38,256 nucleotides of DNA from Rubripirellula sp. (GTDB lineage: Bacteria > Planctomycetota > Planctomycetia > Pirellulales > Pirellulaceae). Below, piece by piece: positions 7,817 through 16,849 of the stretch. The notes under the pieces were generated by a model that was not told the DNA's origin, made no database searches, and saw only the letters and a program-made list of their open reading frames with translations. Position numbers and translations under genes: made by a program. The stretch spans positions 134,440 to 172,695 of the forward strand of contig JARGNK010000001.1 in NCBI GenBank assembly GCA_029213145.1. Reading direction: 5' to 3'. How positions within the stretch are numbered: position 1 is the stretch's first letter; each line of letters opens with the position of its first letter.

Positions 7817-8797
7817 ATGAATGTCTTAGTCGTTGGTGGTGCAGGATACATTGGGTCACACGCAGTTCGCCTGCTAATCGCGGCCGGCCATCATGTCTGG
7901 GTCTACGACAATTTGTCCCGCGGGCATCGCCAAGCCGTCCCTGCGGGTCTGCTAATTAAAGGCGAGCTAAGCGATCGATCGAAGGTTGTGCAGACGCTTC
8001 GTGAAAATCAAATCGACGCCGTAATGCACTTCGCAGCCTTTGCCTTGGTGAATGAATCGGTAACCGACCCTGCCTTGTATTATCGCAACAACGTGATCGC
8101 TGCACTCGATCTTTTGGAAGCGATGCGGGAAGCTGATGTAAAGAAGATCGTTTTCAGCAGCACGACCGCAACCTACGGGCAACCTGATGTGGTCCCGATT
8201 CCTGAGGAGACCCCGCAATGCCCGATTAATCCCTATGGATTTACCAAGCTGGTAGTCGAACAGGCGTTGGCGGATTACGCCGCAGCCTACGGCTTTGCCT
8301 ATGCAGCGTTGCGATACTTCAATGCCGCCGGTGCGCACCCCGACGGAACCATCGGGGAAGACCATGATCCTGAATCCCATCTGATTCCCATCGTGCTTCA
8401 AGTCGCACTTGGTCAACGCGACAAAATCACCATTTTTGGTAACGACTACAACACGAAGGATGGAACTTGTGTTCGTGACTACATTCACATCGATGATCTT
8501 GGCGATGCCCACCTGAGGGCACTGGAAAAGTTAACCCCAGGAACAGGAATTTGTGTGAACTTGGGAACCGGGCAGGGAACTAGTGTTCGCGAGATTGTGG
8601 AAGCTTGCCGAGAAGTGACTGGCCATCCGATTCCAGAAATCATCGGACCTCGCCGCGCTGGTGATCCCGATGAACTGATTGCGGATGCGAGACGAGCCAA
8701 GGAGGTCCTGGGTTGGTCCCCACGCTACACCGACGTTCAATCGATTGTCGAAACCGCGTGGCGGTGGCATCAATCGCACCCCGATGGGTACACCTAA
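7817..8797 (+). CDS. galE: UDP-glucose 4-epimerase
   Basis: 326 residues, full length for GalE. This NAD-dependent short-chain dehydrogenase interconverts UDP-glucose and UDP-galactose for polysaccharide and LPS synthesis in the cytoplasm. The NAD-binding GGAGYIGSH is at 7-15, HFAAFALVNES at 71-81, the catalytic Ser region FSSTTATYG at 113-121 and the Y140-x3-K144 couple in YGFTK. RYFNAAGAHPDG and TCVRDYIHIDDL are typical GalE signatures. It is transcribed divergently from xerD with only 24 bp between annotated starts. Substrate specificity (glucose versus GlcNAc forms) cannot be told from sequence. Confidence 0.95.
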   Translation: MNVLVVGGAGYIGSHAVRLLIAAGHHVWVYDNLSRGHRQAVPAGLLIKGELSDRSKVVQTLRENQIDAVMHFAAFALVNESVTDPALYYRNNVIAALDLLEAMREADVKKIVFSSTTATYGQPDVVPIPEETPQCPINPYGFTKLVVEQALADYAAAYGFAYAALRYFNAAGAHPDGTIGEDHDPESHLIPIVLQVALGQRDKITIFGNDYNTKDGTCVRDYIHIDDLGDAHLRALEKLTPGTGICVNLGTGQGTSVREIVEACREVTGHPIPEIIGPRRAGDPDELIADARRAKEVLGWSPRYTDVQSIVETAWRWHQSHPDGYT

Positions 8798-8976
8798 GTC
8801 CAGCAAATGAATGAATCCGACTGCGGAGAGGTCTAGATTGCGAGGCCGGCTCAAATCACAACATGGGAACCAACACGATCTTGAACACCGTCAGTGGTGA
8901 ATAAAAATCGTCACTCCAACGGTGACACTTCGATCACCCTTTCAACCATTGCAGTTTCGATCTCGATCATCCCATC

Positions 8977-9879
8977 TTAAGCGACAGGGTGTTGCAGCTT
9001 GGCAGCAAGCAGCGTGTTGTGCAGGAGCATTGCGATCGTCAGTGGACCGACCCCTCCTGGGACTGGGGTAATGGCAGAAGCGACTTCCTTTGCCTCGTCG
9101 AAGGCGACGTCGCCGACCAGTTTATCTTCGACTCGATTGATCCCAACATCAATCACCACGGCCCCTTCACGGATCATCTCACCACGAATCATTTCTGGAA
9201 CACCAACCGCCGCGATCAAACAATCAGCGGTGCGACAAACCTCCGTTAAATTCTGGGTGCGACTGTGGGCAAGGGTCACGGTCGCGTTGGCAACTTCGCG
9301 GCCACACGATCCATCCCGCTGTGCCAACATCATCGCCATTGGCTTGCCGACGATGTCACTGCGACCAACAACCACAACCTGTTTGCCGGCCAGCGAGATC
9401 TGCTGCCGGTGCAGCAACTGAACAATCCCGTGCGGCGTGCAAGGCAGGAATCTCGGTCGTCCCTGCATCAGCAACCCCACGTTGACCGGCGAAAACGCGT
9501 CAACATCCTTTAGGGGATCTACAGCATCCAAGATCGCTCGTTCGTCAAAGCCAGTTCCGCCATTCCCCCCCGTCGGCAAAGGTAACTGCACAAGGATTCC
9601 GTGAACTTGCGGGTCATGATTCAATTGTTGGACAGTATCGACAAGCTGCTGCTGACTTGTTTCAGATGGCAGGCGAAGGGTCTTTCCATCAATCCCAGCC
9701 CTCTCGCAAGCCCTGCTCTTGTTACGAACGTAGACCTGGCTTGCGGGATCTTCTCCGACAAGCACGGCTGTCAAACAGGGCGTAGGGCCGCCTGATTGGA
9801 CATATTTATGCACTTCGGCAGCGACCTCTTTGCGAATCTCGCCCGCGACTCGTTTCCCATCCAGAAGTTCGGCAGTCAT
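8977..9879 (-). CDS. folD: bifunctional methylenetetrahydrofolate dehydrogenase/cyclohydrolase
   Basis: 300 residues, normal FolD length. It oxidises 5,10-methylene-THF to methenyl-THF with NADP and hydrolyses that to 10-formyl-THF, feeding purine and fMet synthesis. The catalytic Y50-x3-K54 pair is in VYVRNKSRA, followed by the substrate-binding VQLPLP, the DVDAF loop, the nucleotide-binding GRSDIVGKPMA at about 172-182 and the C-terminal PVPGGVGPLTIAML signature. AAGAGAG lies about 8 bp before the ATG at 9879. It is divergent from the sulfite reductase gene with a 233-bp spacer. Together with folP in this window it shows a standard folate pathway. Confidence 0.97.
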   Translation of the reverse strand: MTAELLDGKRVAGEIRKEVAAEVHKYVQSGGPTPCLTAVLVGEDPASQVYVRNKSRACERAGIDGKTLRLPSETSQQQLVDTVQQLNHDPQVHGILVQLPLPTGGNGGTGFDERAILDAVDPLKDVDAFSPVNVGLLMQGRPRFLPCTPHGIVQLLHRQQISLAGKQVVVVGRSDIVGKPMAMMLAQRDGSCGREVANATVTLAHSRTQNLTEVCRTADCLIAAVGVPEMIRGEMIREGAVVIDVGINRVEDKLVGDVAFDEAKEVASAITPVPGGVGPLTIAMLLHNTLLAAKLQHPVA

Positions 9880-9920
9880 TAGTTCTCTCTTGGCTATTGA
9901 TTAAAGGATCGCCATAGTGG

Positions 9921-9968
9921 GGTTTAGCAGTGGTCGCTATAGTTTCAACCGCAGGAGTTGCCTAAACC
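9921..9968. promoter_or_regulatory. dyad in the folD/sulfite reductase divergent spacer
   Basis: GGTTTAG (9921-9927) and CTAAACC (9962-9968) form an inverted repeat with a 34-bp spacer, flanked by GTGG and CCAC that extend the symmetry imperfectly. It could be an operator or a hairpin in a leader transcript. It does not resemble a riboswitch I can name. Confidence 0.25.
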
Positions 9969-10112
9969 ACCTCGTTTGCGGGCATCCAAGTGCGGAAGTT
10001 CGGCAGAACTACTGTCATACGGACGCCAACCAGCCGCAATCAGGATCAAAACGGCTGATTCGCCACCCCTGCCCGATACTTGAAAACGAAATCACACAGG
10101 ATTTGTGTCTCG

Positions 10113-11822
10113 ATGTCTACCGATGCACCAAAATTGAGCCCCGTCGAAACGATCAAAGAGGAAAGTCAATTCCTCCGTGGGACAATCGGCGAGGAGATCG
10201 CCGCGCCAACGGATCATTTCAATAAAGACAATCTCCAGTTGCTGAAATTCCATGGTACCTATCAACAGGATGATCGCGATGCCCGGCTGGCGGCAAAAAA
10301 GACCGGCGGTGGCAAAGCGTACTCGATGATGGTGCGATTGAGGATTCCTGGTGGCCGGATTGGCTCGGACCAAATGCTGGCGATGCTTGACATGTGTGAC
10401 GAGCTTGGCAACGCGACCATGAAGATCACTACGCGTCAGACGATTCAATTGCACGGCGTGCTGAAATCCGATCTCCGGCCTGCCATCAATCGCATCAATG
10501 AAATCGCCCTGTCCACCTTGGCAGCCTGTGGCGACGTCAATCGAAACATCATGTGCTGCCCAGCAAAACGATGTGACGGGGTCCACGCTGAACTGGAAAA
10601 ACTGACCGATGAATTGACAGCAGCACTCGCTCCCAATACCCAGGCTTACCACGAGTTATGGGTAACCGATCCCGAAACGGATGAAAAGACACTTGAAGGT
10701 GGCGGTGTCGTGGAGCCACTTTACGGGCCGACCTATCTGCCCCGCAAATTCAAGGTCGGGATTGCCCTCCCCGAAGACAATTGCATCGATATCTACACTC
10801 AAGACCTCGGTCTGATCGCGGTCGTTCGGGATGGCTCGATCACCGGCTACAACGTGCTCGTCGGCGGAGGCATGGGGACAACGCCCTCCGCAGCCAAGAC
10901 GTTTCCAGCGCTCGGCAAACGCATGGCCTTTGTCACGCCGGAACAGGTCATAGAAGTTTGCCAGGCAATCCTGCGCGTTCAGCGAGACAACGGCAACCGA
11001 GCGGACCGCAAACGGGCTCGCATGAAGTACCTCGTTCACGATTGGGGCATCGATCGTTTCCGTGCGGAAGTTGAAAAATACTTCGGCGCTTCACTGGCCG
11101 ACTGCACTCCAGACGACGTGCACGGCTTCGATGATCACATGGGCTGGCAAGAACAGGGCGACGGTAAGTGGTCTTATGGACTGAACATCGAAAACGGTCG
11201 TCTTTACGACAACGAAAAATGCCAACTGAAAGCAGCAGTCCGTGTCGTCTGTCATGAACTGGGAACCGAAATTCGAATGACAGGCCACCAGAGCCTGATC
11301 TTCACTGACATTAGTTCGGATGAAAAAGAGAAGCTGATTCAACTACTGAAAGATCACCATGTGCCGTTGACCGAGGAAACGAGCACCGTGCGGCGGTGGT
11401 CAATGGCCTGCGTAGCGCTACCGACCTGTGGATTGGCGATCACCGAAAGCGAACGACGACTTCCTAGCATCATCGATGGTTTGGAAGAACCATTGGCCAA
11501 ATTGGGGCTGGACAGAGAACGATTCACCATCCGCATGACCGGCTGCCCGAATGGCTGCGCTCGCCCTTACAACGCCGATCTCGCCTTGGTGGGCAAGGCA
11601 AAGAACAAGTACACCCTGTTTGCCGGAGGCGGATGGCTCGGCAACCGCCTGGCTTACATCTACAAAGACCTCGTCCCCGACGACACCGTTGTCGATGAGA
11701 TCGTAAAGATTTTCTCGGCCTTCAAGGCTTATCGGGAAGGTGATGAATCGCTCGGAGATTTCTGCACTCGTGTCGGCCAAGAGGAGCTGGAGAAACTGGC
11801 CGAGGCAGCACCGAAACTGTAG
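10113..11822 (+). CDS. assimilatory sulfite reductase, siroheme/[4Fe-4S] subunit
   Basis: 569 residues from the ATG at 10113 (a TTG 33 bp upstream is also in frame). It reduces sulfite to sulfide using siroheme coupled to a 4Fe-4S cluster. The sulfite reductase hallmark KFHGTYQQDDRD is at about 45-56, followed by RLRIPGG, TTRQTIQLHG (siroheme pocket) and CGDVNRNIMCCP. The cluster ligands are C433-x5-C439 (CVALPTC) and C478-x3-C482 (CPNGC). Both internal ferrodoxin-like halves are present, so the enzyme is complete. No flavoprotein partner (CysJ) adjoins it, so ferredoxin is the more likely donor. A nitrite reductase role is possible in this superfamily, but QDDRD with CPNGCARPY fits sulfite better. 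Confidence 0.9.
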   Translation: MSTDAPKLSPVETIKEESQFLRGTIGEEIAAPTDHFNKDNLQLLKFHGTYQQDDRDARLAAKKTGGGKAYSMMVRLRIPGGRIGSDQMLAMLDMCDELGNATMKITTRQTIQLHGVLKSDLRPAINRINEIALSTLAACGDVNRNIMCCPAKRCDGVHAELEKLTDELTAALAPNTQAYHELWVTDPETDEKTLEGGGVVEPLYGPTYLPRKFKVGIALPEDNCIDIYTQDLGLIAVVRDGSITGYNVLVGGGMGTTPSAAKTFPALGKRMAFVTPEQVIEVCQAILRVQRDNGNRADRKRARMKYLVHDWGIDRFRAEVEKYFGASLADCTPDDVHGFDDHMGWQEQGDGKWSYGLNIENGRLYDNEKCQLKAAVRVVCHELGTEIRMTGHQSLIFTDISSDEKEKLIQLLKDHHVPLTEETSTVRRWSMACVALPTCGLAITESERRLPSIIDGLEEPLAKLGLDRERFTIRMTGCPNGCARPYNADLALVGKAKNKYTLFAGGGWLGNRLAYIYKDLVPDDTVVDEIVKIFSAFKAYREGDESLGDFCTRVGQEELEKLAEAAPKL

Positions 11823-11839
11823 CATTTTTTCAGCTAAGT

Positions 11840-11859
11840 CCCGCCCCACACTGGGCGGG
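11840..11859 (+). terminator. possible terminator hairpin after sulfite reductase
   Basis: CCCGCC (11840-11845) pairs with GGCGGG at 11854-11859 through a short loop, 18 bp past the stop. A T-run precedes rather than follows the stem, so the signal is incomplete; it may protect the 3' end or act with Rho. Confidence 0.4.
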
Positions 11860-12050
11860 CAAGCAATCGAACGCATCTGTTCACACGTTCTTCGTGGACA
11901 AATGGATCACGCAGACGCTCCTTGCTGAACCACAACAACACCGCGTCTCAAGCAGTTCATGCTTGAGGTCGATAAGGTGCCACGCTGGCCTGCGATTGGG
12001 CTAGAATGCGGGCCGCTTTGGGTTTCTTCCTTGTTGCTTGTGATGATTCT

Positions 12051-12992
12051 ATGAGTTCGCGATTCACTCGGCGTCAATTTGCCGCTGCTGGCTTGGCCAC
12101 AACCGCTGCAGCTTCGATTACCTCGCCAAGCGTTGGCCAGGACACAGCGACACCAAAAACACGACCAAATTCAATTGCGGTCTCCACCTATTCGTACTGG
12201 CGGTACCGGCCCGACACAAAACTGACGATCGAACAGTGCATCAATTTGGCAGCCGAAACCGGTTTTGACGCTGTTGAGATTCTGCATGTTCAAATGCAAG
12301 ACGAATCGAATTCCGCATTGCAACGCATTAAGCAACGCGCATTTCGACTGGGTTTGGGATTGTGTGGATTGTCAACGCATCAATCCTTCGTCTCACCCGA
12401 CCCAGCGTTCCGCCAAAAGAACGTGGATCACACGATCAAGTGCATCGAATTGGCGTACTCACTGGGAATCCCAACGATTCGCGTCAACACGGGTCGGTGG
12501 GGAACTTCAAAGAACTTTGACGAATTGATGGCCAATCGTGGGATCGAACCGCGGCTGGAAGGGTACACCGATGACGAGGGGTTTGATTGGGTCTACAAAG
12601 GACTGGAAAAGTGCTTACCAACTGCCGAGCGTTGCGGCGTCGTACTGGGTCTCGAGAACCACTGGGGGCTCGGACGCACCGCTAAAGGTGTGCTGCGCGT
12701 GATTAACCAACTCGATTCTCCCTGGTTGCGAGCGACGCTCGACACAGGGAACTTCCTTGACAATCAATACGAACAATACGCAGAACTCGCGCCGGAAGCA
12801 GTCTTCGTACAAGCGAAAACGTATTACGGCGGTGGCACTTGGTACACACTCGACATCGATTACGATCGCGTTGCCAAGGTTCTACGCGATGTTGACTACC
12901 GCGGCTACATTTCGCTGGAATTCGAAGGCGAAGAGGAACACGAAACCGCGATCCCCAAAAGTCTGGCAATGCTTCGCAAAGCATTTGCATAG
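12051..12992 (+). CDS. Tat-exported TIM-barrel sugar isomerase/epimerase-like protein
   Basis: 313 residues from the ATG at 12051. The N-terminus carries a twin-arginine signal (SRFTRRQFAAAGLATTAAAS), so it is folded before export. The mature part is an AP-endonuclease-2/xylose isomerase-like TIM barrel: IAVSTYSYW, AAETGFDAVEI, CGLSTHQSF, a central IRVNTGRWG, LGLENHWGL with the metal-ligand Glu, ATLDTGNF, VQAKTYYG and the C-terminal YISLEFEGEEE with another Glu ligand. Planctomycetes encode many such exported paralogues, thought to act on sugars or polyols; the substrate here is unknown. An upstream ATG at 12006 would add 15 residues and displace the Tat motif, so 12051 is chosen. A strong inverted repeat follows its stop directly. 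Confidence 0.85.
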   Translation: MSSRFTRRQFAAAGLATTAAASITSPSVGQDTATPKTRPNSIAVSTYSYWRYRPDTKLTIEQCINLAAETGFDAVEILHVQMQDESNSALQRIKQRAFRLGLGLCGLSTHQSFVSPDPAFRQKNVDHTIKCIELAYSLGIPTIRVNTGRWGTSKNFDELMANRGIEPRLEGYTDDEGFDWVYKGLEKCLPTAERCGVVLGLENHWGLGRTAKGVLRVINQLDSPWLRATLDTGNFLDNQYEQYAELAPEAVFVQAKTYYGGGTWYTLDIDYDRVAKVLRDVDYRGYISLEFEGEEEHETAIPKSLAMLRKAFA

Positions 12993-13024
12993 AGACGAGG
13001 CTTCTGCTCGAGCAGAGCCCGTCT
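12993..13024. repeat. 32-bp imperfect palindrome
   Basis: Starts at the base after the TIM-barrel stop codon. Arms AGACG-GGC-CTGCTC pair with GAGCAG-GCC-CGTCT with two single-base bulges or mismatches, around a perfect 12-bp centre CTGCTCGAGCAG. It would form a very stable hairpin in RNA. There is no T-run, so terminator function is uncertain. Confidence 0.7.
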
Positions 13025-13046
13025 GCCAGGAGCGGTCTTTACTCCA

Positions 13047-13121
13047 CCCGCGGCCTCCTAGCGGGAGACGAGGCGAACGTGAAGAGAGTCTCCGCCAACG
13101 CGAAAGGTTGTCGAGCAACCT
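13047..13121. repeat. further inverted repeats in the same spacer
   Basis: Three more stems lie here: CCCGC (13047-13051) with GCGGG (13061-13065); the alternative GCGGGAGAC (13061-13069) with GTCTCCGC (13088-13095); and AGGTTG (13105-13110) with CAACCT (13116-13121) around a 5-nt loop. The first two compete, like a switch, though no ligand or peptide signal is seen. Confidence 0.55.
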
Positions 13122-13131
13122 GCCCCGGGCA

Positions 13132-13329
13132 TTAGATGCGGACGTCTAGGCGTCCTTCAGAAAGCTGCCGCTGTATAGTCACCGCCTGTTGGAGCAATTC
13201 ATTAATTGCTTGACCAGCTTGTTCTTGAACGTCCATGCTCTTTCGGATCACGGCTACGTCAATCTTCTGCTGCGTCGCTTGCTGCTGAACATTCAGGGCC
13301 TGCTGAACGACGCTTGGAATGCTAGACAT
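13132..13329 (-). CDS. YjfB-like putative motility protein (small)
   Basis: 65 residues, nearly all predicted helix and rich in Gln, Val and Leu. The arrangement (ALNVQQQATQQKIDVAVIRK, then SMDVQEQAGQAINELLQQA) resembles the short YjfB family called 'putative motility protein', whose members have two amphipathic helices and a conserved 'K-x-LD-Q-Q/A' block. The molecular role of that family is not established. The ATG at 13329 lacks a clear Shine-Dalgarno sequence. It is the last gene of the minus-strand run aconitase > parvulin > this one, 148 bp after the parvulin gene. Its 3' end lies in the hairpin-rich spacer and its last codons form a GGACG/CGTCC stem (13139-13154). Similarity was judged by eye. 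Confidence 0.6.
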   Translation of the reverse strand: MSSIPSVVQQALNVQQQATQQKIDVAVIRKSMDVQEQAGQAINELLQQAVTIQRQLSEGRLDVRI

Positions 13330-13477
13330 GGAATTGAACCGCCATTTGATGGGATCTGCGGACGCACCCGCAAGGATTCGTCCGCTGAAGCGTTCAGACG
13401 CTATGCTGACGGGAAAATTGCGGTAGTTTCTAGCGTCAAGGGTTCTGGTCGATCCGGTTAGAGAAGCTGATACCGGT

Positions 13478-13759
13478 TCAATCGGTTCGCTCAGTCACTT
13501 CCAGCAGGTGATATCCAAAGTCCGTCTTGACCGGACCTTGGACCTGCCCAACGTCACCACCGAAGACGGCAGCGTCGAATTCCGGAACCATTTGCCCCGG
13601 CCCGAAGGTGCCGAGGGCACCACCTTGCTTGCCCGAGGGGCAGGAGGAAAACTCAGCTGCCAGTGCGGCAAAATCCTCTCCCTCATCAATTCGTTTCATC
13701 AGATCAAGGCATTCTTGTTCGCTTGACACCAAAATGTGACGTGCGCTTGCTTTGGCCAT
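13478..13759 (-). CDS. parvulin-type peptidyl-prolyl isomerase
   Basis: 93 residues from the ATG at 13759, which has AAGGA 10 bp upstream; the frame opens further to 13828 but the parvulin fold starts exactly here (MAKASARHILV). It is a single-domain PpiC/Pin1-like rotamase that speeds cis-trans isomerisation of X-Pro bonds, probably cytoplasmic since no signal is present. Family motifs in order: ARHILVSS, FAALAAEFSSCPSGKQGGALG, FGPGQMVPEFDAAVF and the final VKTDFGYHLLEV, with the conserved His residues of the active site (ARH and GYH). It lies 109 bp downstream of aconitase on the same strand and may be cotranscribed. Confidence 0.93.
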   Translation of the reverse strand: MAKASARHILVSSEQECLDLMKRIDEGEDFAALAAEFSSCPSGKQGGALGTFGPGQMVPEFDAAVFGGDVGQVQGPVKTDFGYHLLEVTERTD

Positions 13760-13868
13760 TCTCAAAATTCCTTCTTCAAAGTGAAGAGTAGCGGGGAAAA
13801 ATGAAACGGCAGTGTCTCGCAGGTTCAAAGAAGCCCCGTCTTCTCTGCACCCAATGCTGTGCGCTCGC

Positions 13869-16583
13869 TCAGCTGGAAGTTTTTGACAGGTTCCTCAACA
13901 CCGTCGGTAGGATCCCGCTATTTCGGTAGTACTGCATCTCGACCGGTGTATCGATCCGAACGAGGCAAGAAAATGTCTTACGATTGCCATCGGCATCTGT
14001 GGCGTGCACTTCGACTCGAGAACGTGGCTGCAGTTCATTCGAGAGATCTGGAATATCAATCGTCTCTTCGCCACTTAAGCCGAGTGACTGCCAGGAGGCG
14101 CCGTCAGCAAATTCCAATGGCAAGACCCCCATTCCGACCAGATTACTGCGATGAATTCGCTCGTAGCTAGCCGCGATGACCGCCTTGACGCCGAGCAACA
14201 TCGTTCCCTTGGCTGCCCAATCGCGACTACTGCCGGTTCCATACTCCGCACCTGCCAGCACCACCAACGGTACACCGTCTTGTTGGTACTTCATCGAAGC
14301 ATCGTAGATGCTCATGACTTCGCCACCCGGCAAGTGTCGGGTGACACCTCCCTCAGTGCCAGGCGCCAATTGATTCCGAATCCGAATATTAGCGAACGTG
14401 CCGCGGACCATGATTCGGTCGTTACCACGCCTTGAGCCGAAACTGTTGAAGTCTCGGATATCGACACCATTGTTTTGCAGGTATTGTCCGGCCGCGCCAT
14501 CAGTGGCAATTGCCCCCGCTGGTGAAATGTGATCGGTTGTGACCGAATCTCCCAGCAACGCGAGGACACGAGCAGCCCGAACCGGTTCGATATCGGGTAC
14601 GTCCTGACCAGTCACCGAGTCCAGGAAGGGCGGATGCTGAATGTAGGTACTCGATTCACTCCACGGATACAGGGCTCCTCCAGCAACTTCGATCGCGTTC
14701 CAGAGCTCATTTTCGTTGGCCGCTGTCTTGTATTCCTCAGTGAACATCTCGGGCTTGATGGAACGACCGATGGATTCGCGAATTTCCTCCTCGGTCGGCC
14801 AGATCTCTTTGAGATAGACATCTTTGCCATCGCTGCCCTGGCCGATTGGTTCGTTCATGAGGTCGATGTCGGTCGTTCCAGCCAATGCGTAAGCGACGAC
14901 CAATGGTGGACTGGCAAGGTAATTCGCCTTGGTCAGCGGATTGACGCGACCCTCGAAATTACGGTTTCCGCTTAGCACAGCCGAAGCGATCAAGTCACCA
15001 CTTTGAATCGCCTCTGCGACTGGGGTGGGCAGTGGGCCACTGTTTCCGATGCAAGTTGTGCAGCCATAGCCCACAGTGTGAAAACCAAGCTGCTTGAGAT
15101 CATCTGTCAATCCAGCTTTGTCAAGGTAATCGCTGACAACACGCGACCCGGGAGCGAGGCTCGTTTTGACGTGCGAGGCAACCTTCAAGCCTCGTTCCAC
15201 TGCTTTTTTGGCTAGTATTCCGGCACCAATCATCACCGAAGGATTACTGGTGTTCGTGCAGGAAGTAATTGCAGCGATCACGACGGCACCATGACCGATT
15301 TGACTACTGTGGCCGTTATCTTTCACCGTCGCAACGCGGTCCAATGCAGACGCATCTAGACCAAATCCAGTCTTGCCGACTGGAGCAACCAGAGAAGAGT
15401 TGAACGATTCCTTCATGTTCTTCAGTGCGATGCGATCCTGTGGACGCTTCGGTCCAGCCAAGCTGGGCTCAACCGTACTCAGATCGAGTGATAAGCGTTT
15501 TGTGTAGGTCAACTCAGGACCGTCATCGGTGCGGAACAATCCTTGTTCTTTGCAGTAACGCTCGACCAACTGAATCTGCTCGTCGCTACGTCCCGTTTGT
15601 CGCATGTACTGAAGCGTGACATCATCGACAGGAAAGAAACCCATCGTTGCACCATACTCAGGTGCCATGTTCGCAATCGTGGCACGATCAGCCACGCTCA
15701 TGCGGCTCATCCCAGTACCAAAGAACTCAACAAACTTACCAACCACGCCTTCTTGTCGAAGGATTTCGACGACCTGCAGCACCATGTCGGTCGCGGTCGC
15801 ACCAGCAGGGAGTTCGCCGGTCAATTCGAAACCAATGACCTCAGGCATCAGCATATAGAGCGGTTGCCCCAACATGTTGGCTTCGGCTTCAATTCCGCCG
15901 ACACCCCAGCCGAGAACCCCGAGTCCATTGATCATCGTCGTATGACTATCGGTTCCCACCAAAGTATCGGGCAAAGCGACCGGGCCGTCTTCTGTTTGTT
16001 TAATGGAGACCACGCTGGCGAGATATTCGAGATTGACCTGGTGAACAATCCCAACATTGGGCGGCACCACCGAAAAATTGTCGAATGCTTGCTGTCCCCA
16101 TCGCAGAAACTCATAGCGTTCTCGGTTTCGTTGAAATTCCATCTCAACGTTTTTGACCAATGCACCGTCACTGCCGAAGTAGTCGACCTGAACACTGTGG
16201 TCGACGACTAGGTCGACAGGAATCAGCGGATTGATTTTCTCAGGATCCCCCCCGATCCGCTCCATTGCGGAACGCATCGCAGCGAGATCAACGACAGCCG
16301 GCACACCTGTAAAATCCTGAAGCACGACGCGATACGGCTTGAAGGGGACCTCTTGCTTGGCTGGCGCGGCAGCGTCCCAGGCCGCCAAGTTCTTCACATC
16401 CTGCTCGGTCACACTGAAACCGTCACAGTTTCTCAGAACCGCCTCCAGCAAGACGCGGATCGAGAATGGAAGTCGACTGATTGCCCCCAACCCAGCATCC
16501 TCAAGCTTGCTGAGACGGTAAAGCGTGGCGTTTCCGTTGCCAGTATCAAACTGGTCACGGACGGAAAAAGGATCAAAAGTCAC
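13869..16583 (-). CDS. acnA: aconitate hydratase (AcnA/IRP type)
   Basis: 904 residues, complete. This TCA-cycle enzyme interconverts citrate and isocitrate through a [4Fe-4S] cluster. Cluster ligands are C442 (SCTNTSN) and C508/C511 (GYGCTTCIG). Other signatures are [20 protein letters not shown] (207-226), the [17 protein letters not shown] block and the swivelling C-terminal domain with [16 protein letters not shown]. The order of domains (1-2-3, linker, 4) is that of AcnA/IRP1, not AcnB. Start is GTG at 16583 with AGGA 9 bp upstream. It heads a minus-strand run with the parvulin and YjfB-like genes. An RNA-binding moonlighting role is known for the family but cannot be judged here. Confidence 0.98.
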   Translation of the reverse strand: MTFDPFSVRDQFDTGNGNATLYRLSKLEDAGLGAISRLPFSIRVLLEAVLRNCDGFSVTEQDVKNLAAWDAAAPAKQEVPFKPYRVVLQDFTGVPAVVDLAAMRSAMERIGGDPEKINPLIPVDLVVDHSVQVDYFGSDGALVKNVEMEFQRNRERYEFLRWGQQAFDNFSVVPPNVGIVHQVNLEYLASVVSIKQTEDGPVALPDTLVGTDSHTTMINGLGVLGWGVGGIEAEANMLGQPLYMLMPEVIGFELTGELPAGATATDMVLQVVEILRQEGVVGKFVEFFGTGMSRMSVADRATIANMAPEYGATMGFFPVDDVTLQYMRQTGRSDEQIQLVERYCKEQGLFRTDDGPELTYTKRLSLDLSTVEPSLAGPKRPQDRIALKNMKESFNSSLVAPVGKTGFGLDASALDRVATVKDNGHSSQIGHGAVVIAAITSCTNTSNPSVMIGAGILAKKAVERGLKVASHVKTSLAPGSRVVSDYLDKAGLTDDLKQLGFHTVGYGCTTCIGNSGPLPTPVAEAIQSGDLIASAVLSGNRNFEGRVNPLTKANYLASPPLVVAYALAGTTDIDLMNEPIGQGSDGKDVYLKEIWPTEEEIRESIGRSIKPEMFTEEYKTAANENELWNAIEVAGGALYPWSESSTYIQHPPFLDSVTGQDVPDIEPVRAARVLALLGDSVTTDHISPAGAIATDGAAGQYLQNNGVDIRDFNSFGSRRGNDRIMVRGTFANIRIRNQLAPGTEGGVTRHLPGGEVMSIYDASMKYQQDGVPLVVLAGAEYGTGSSRDWAAKGTMLLGVKAVIAASYERIHRSNLVGMGVLPLEFADGASWQSLGLSGEETIDIPDLSNELQPRSRVEVHATDADGNRKTFSCLVRIDTPVEMQYYRNSGILPTVLRNLSKTSS

Positions 16584-16849
16584 GGCGATTTTCCTGCAAA
16601 ATCAGCAAAAAACAGGGAATTCAATAAGCTCTGCGTCCAGTGTAACGATCACCCCGAAAGTTGTCTGCCTGCCCGAAAATCGCTTCTCGGCGTACCCACA
16701 AACTGAGACATGAAACCAGAACGTGTGAAGATAGGACGACTTTGACGTTCGAATGGGTTCTCGTGATCGTTCGGATTGTTCTGCGTCGATAACCAGCATG
16801 AATCGCGTGGAAACGTTCGTCTCAATCGTCACTTGATGTACTCCGAATC

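Noticed and set aside
9880-10112. Possible riboswitch between folD and the sulfite reductase gene
   Set aside because: Apart from one weak dyad, no SAM, THF or cobalamin riboswitch core could be matched.
15543-16211. 222-codon plus-strand open frame
   Set aside because: It is antisense to aconitase and has no family features.
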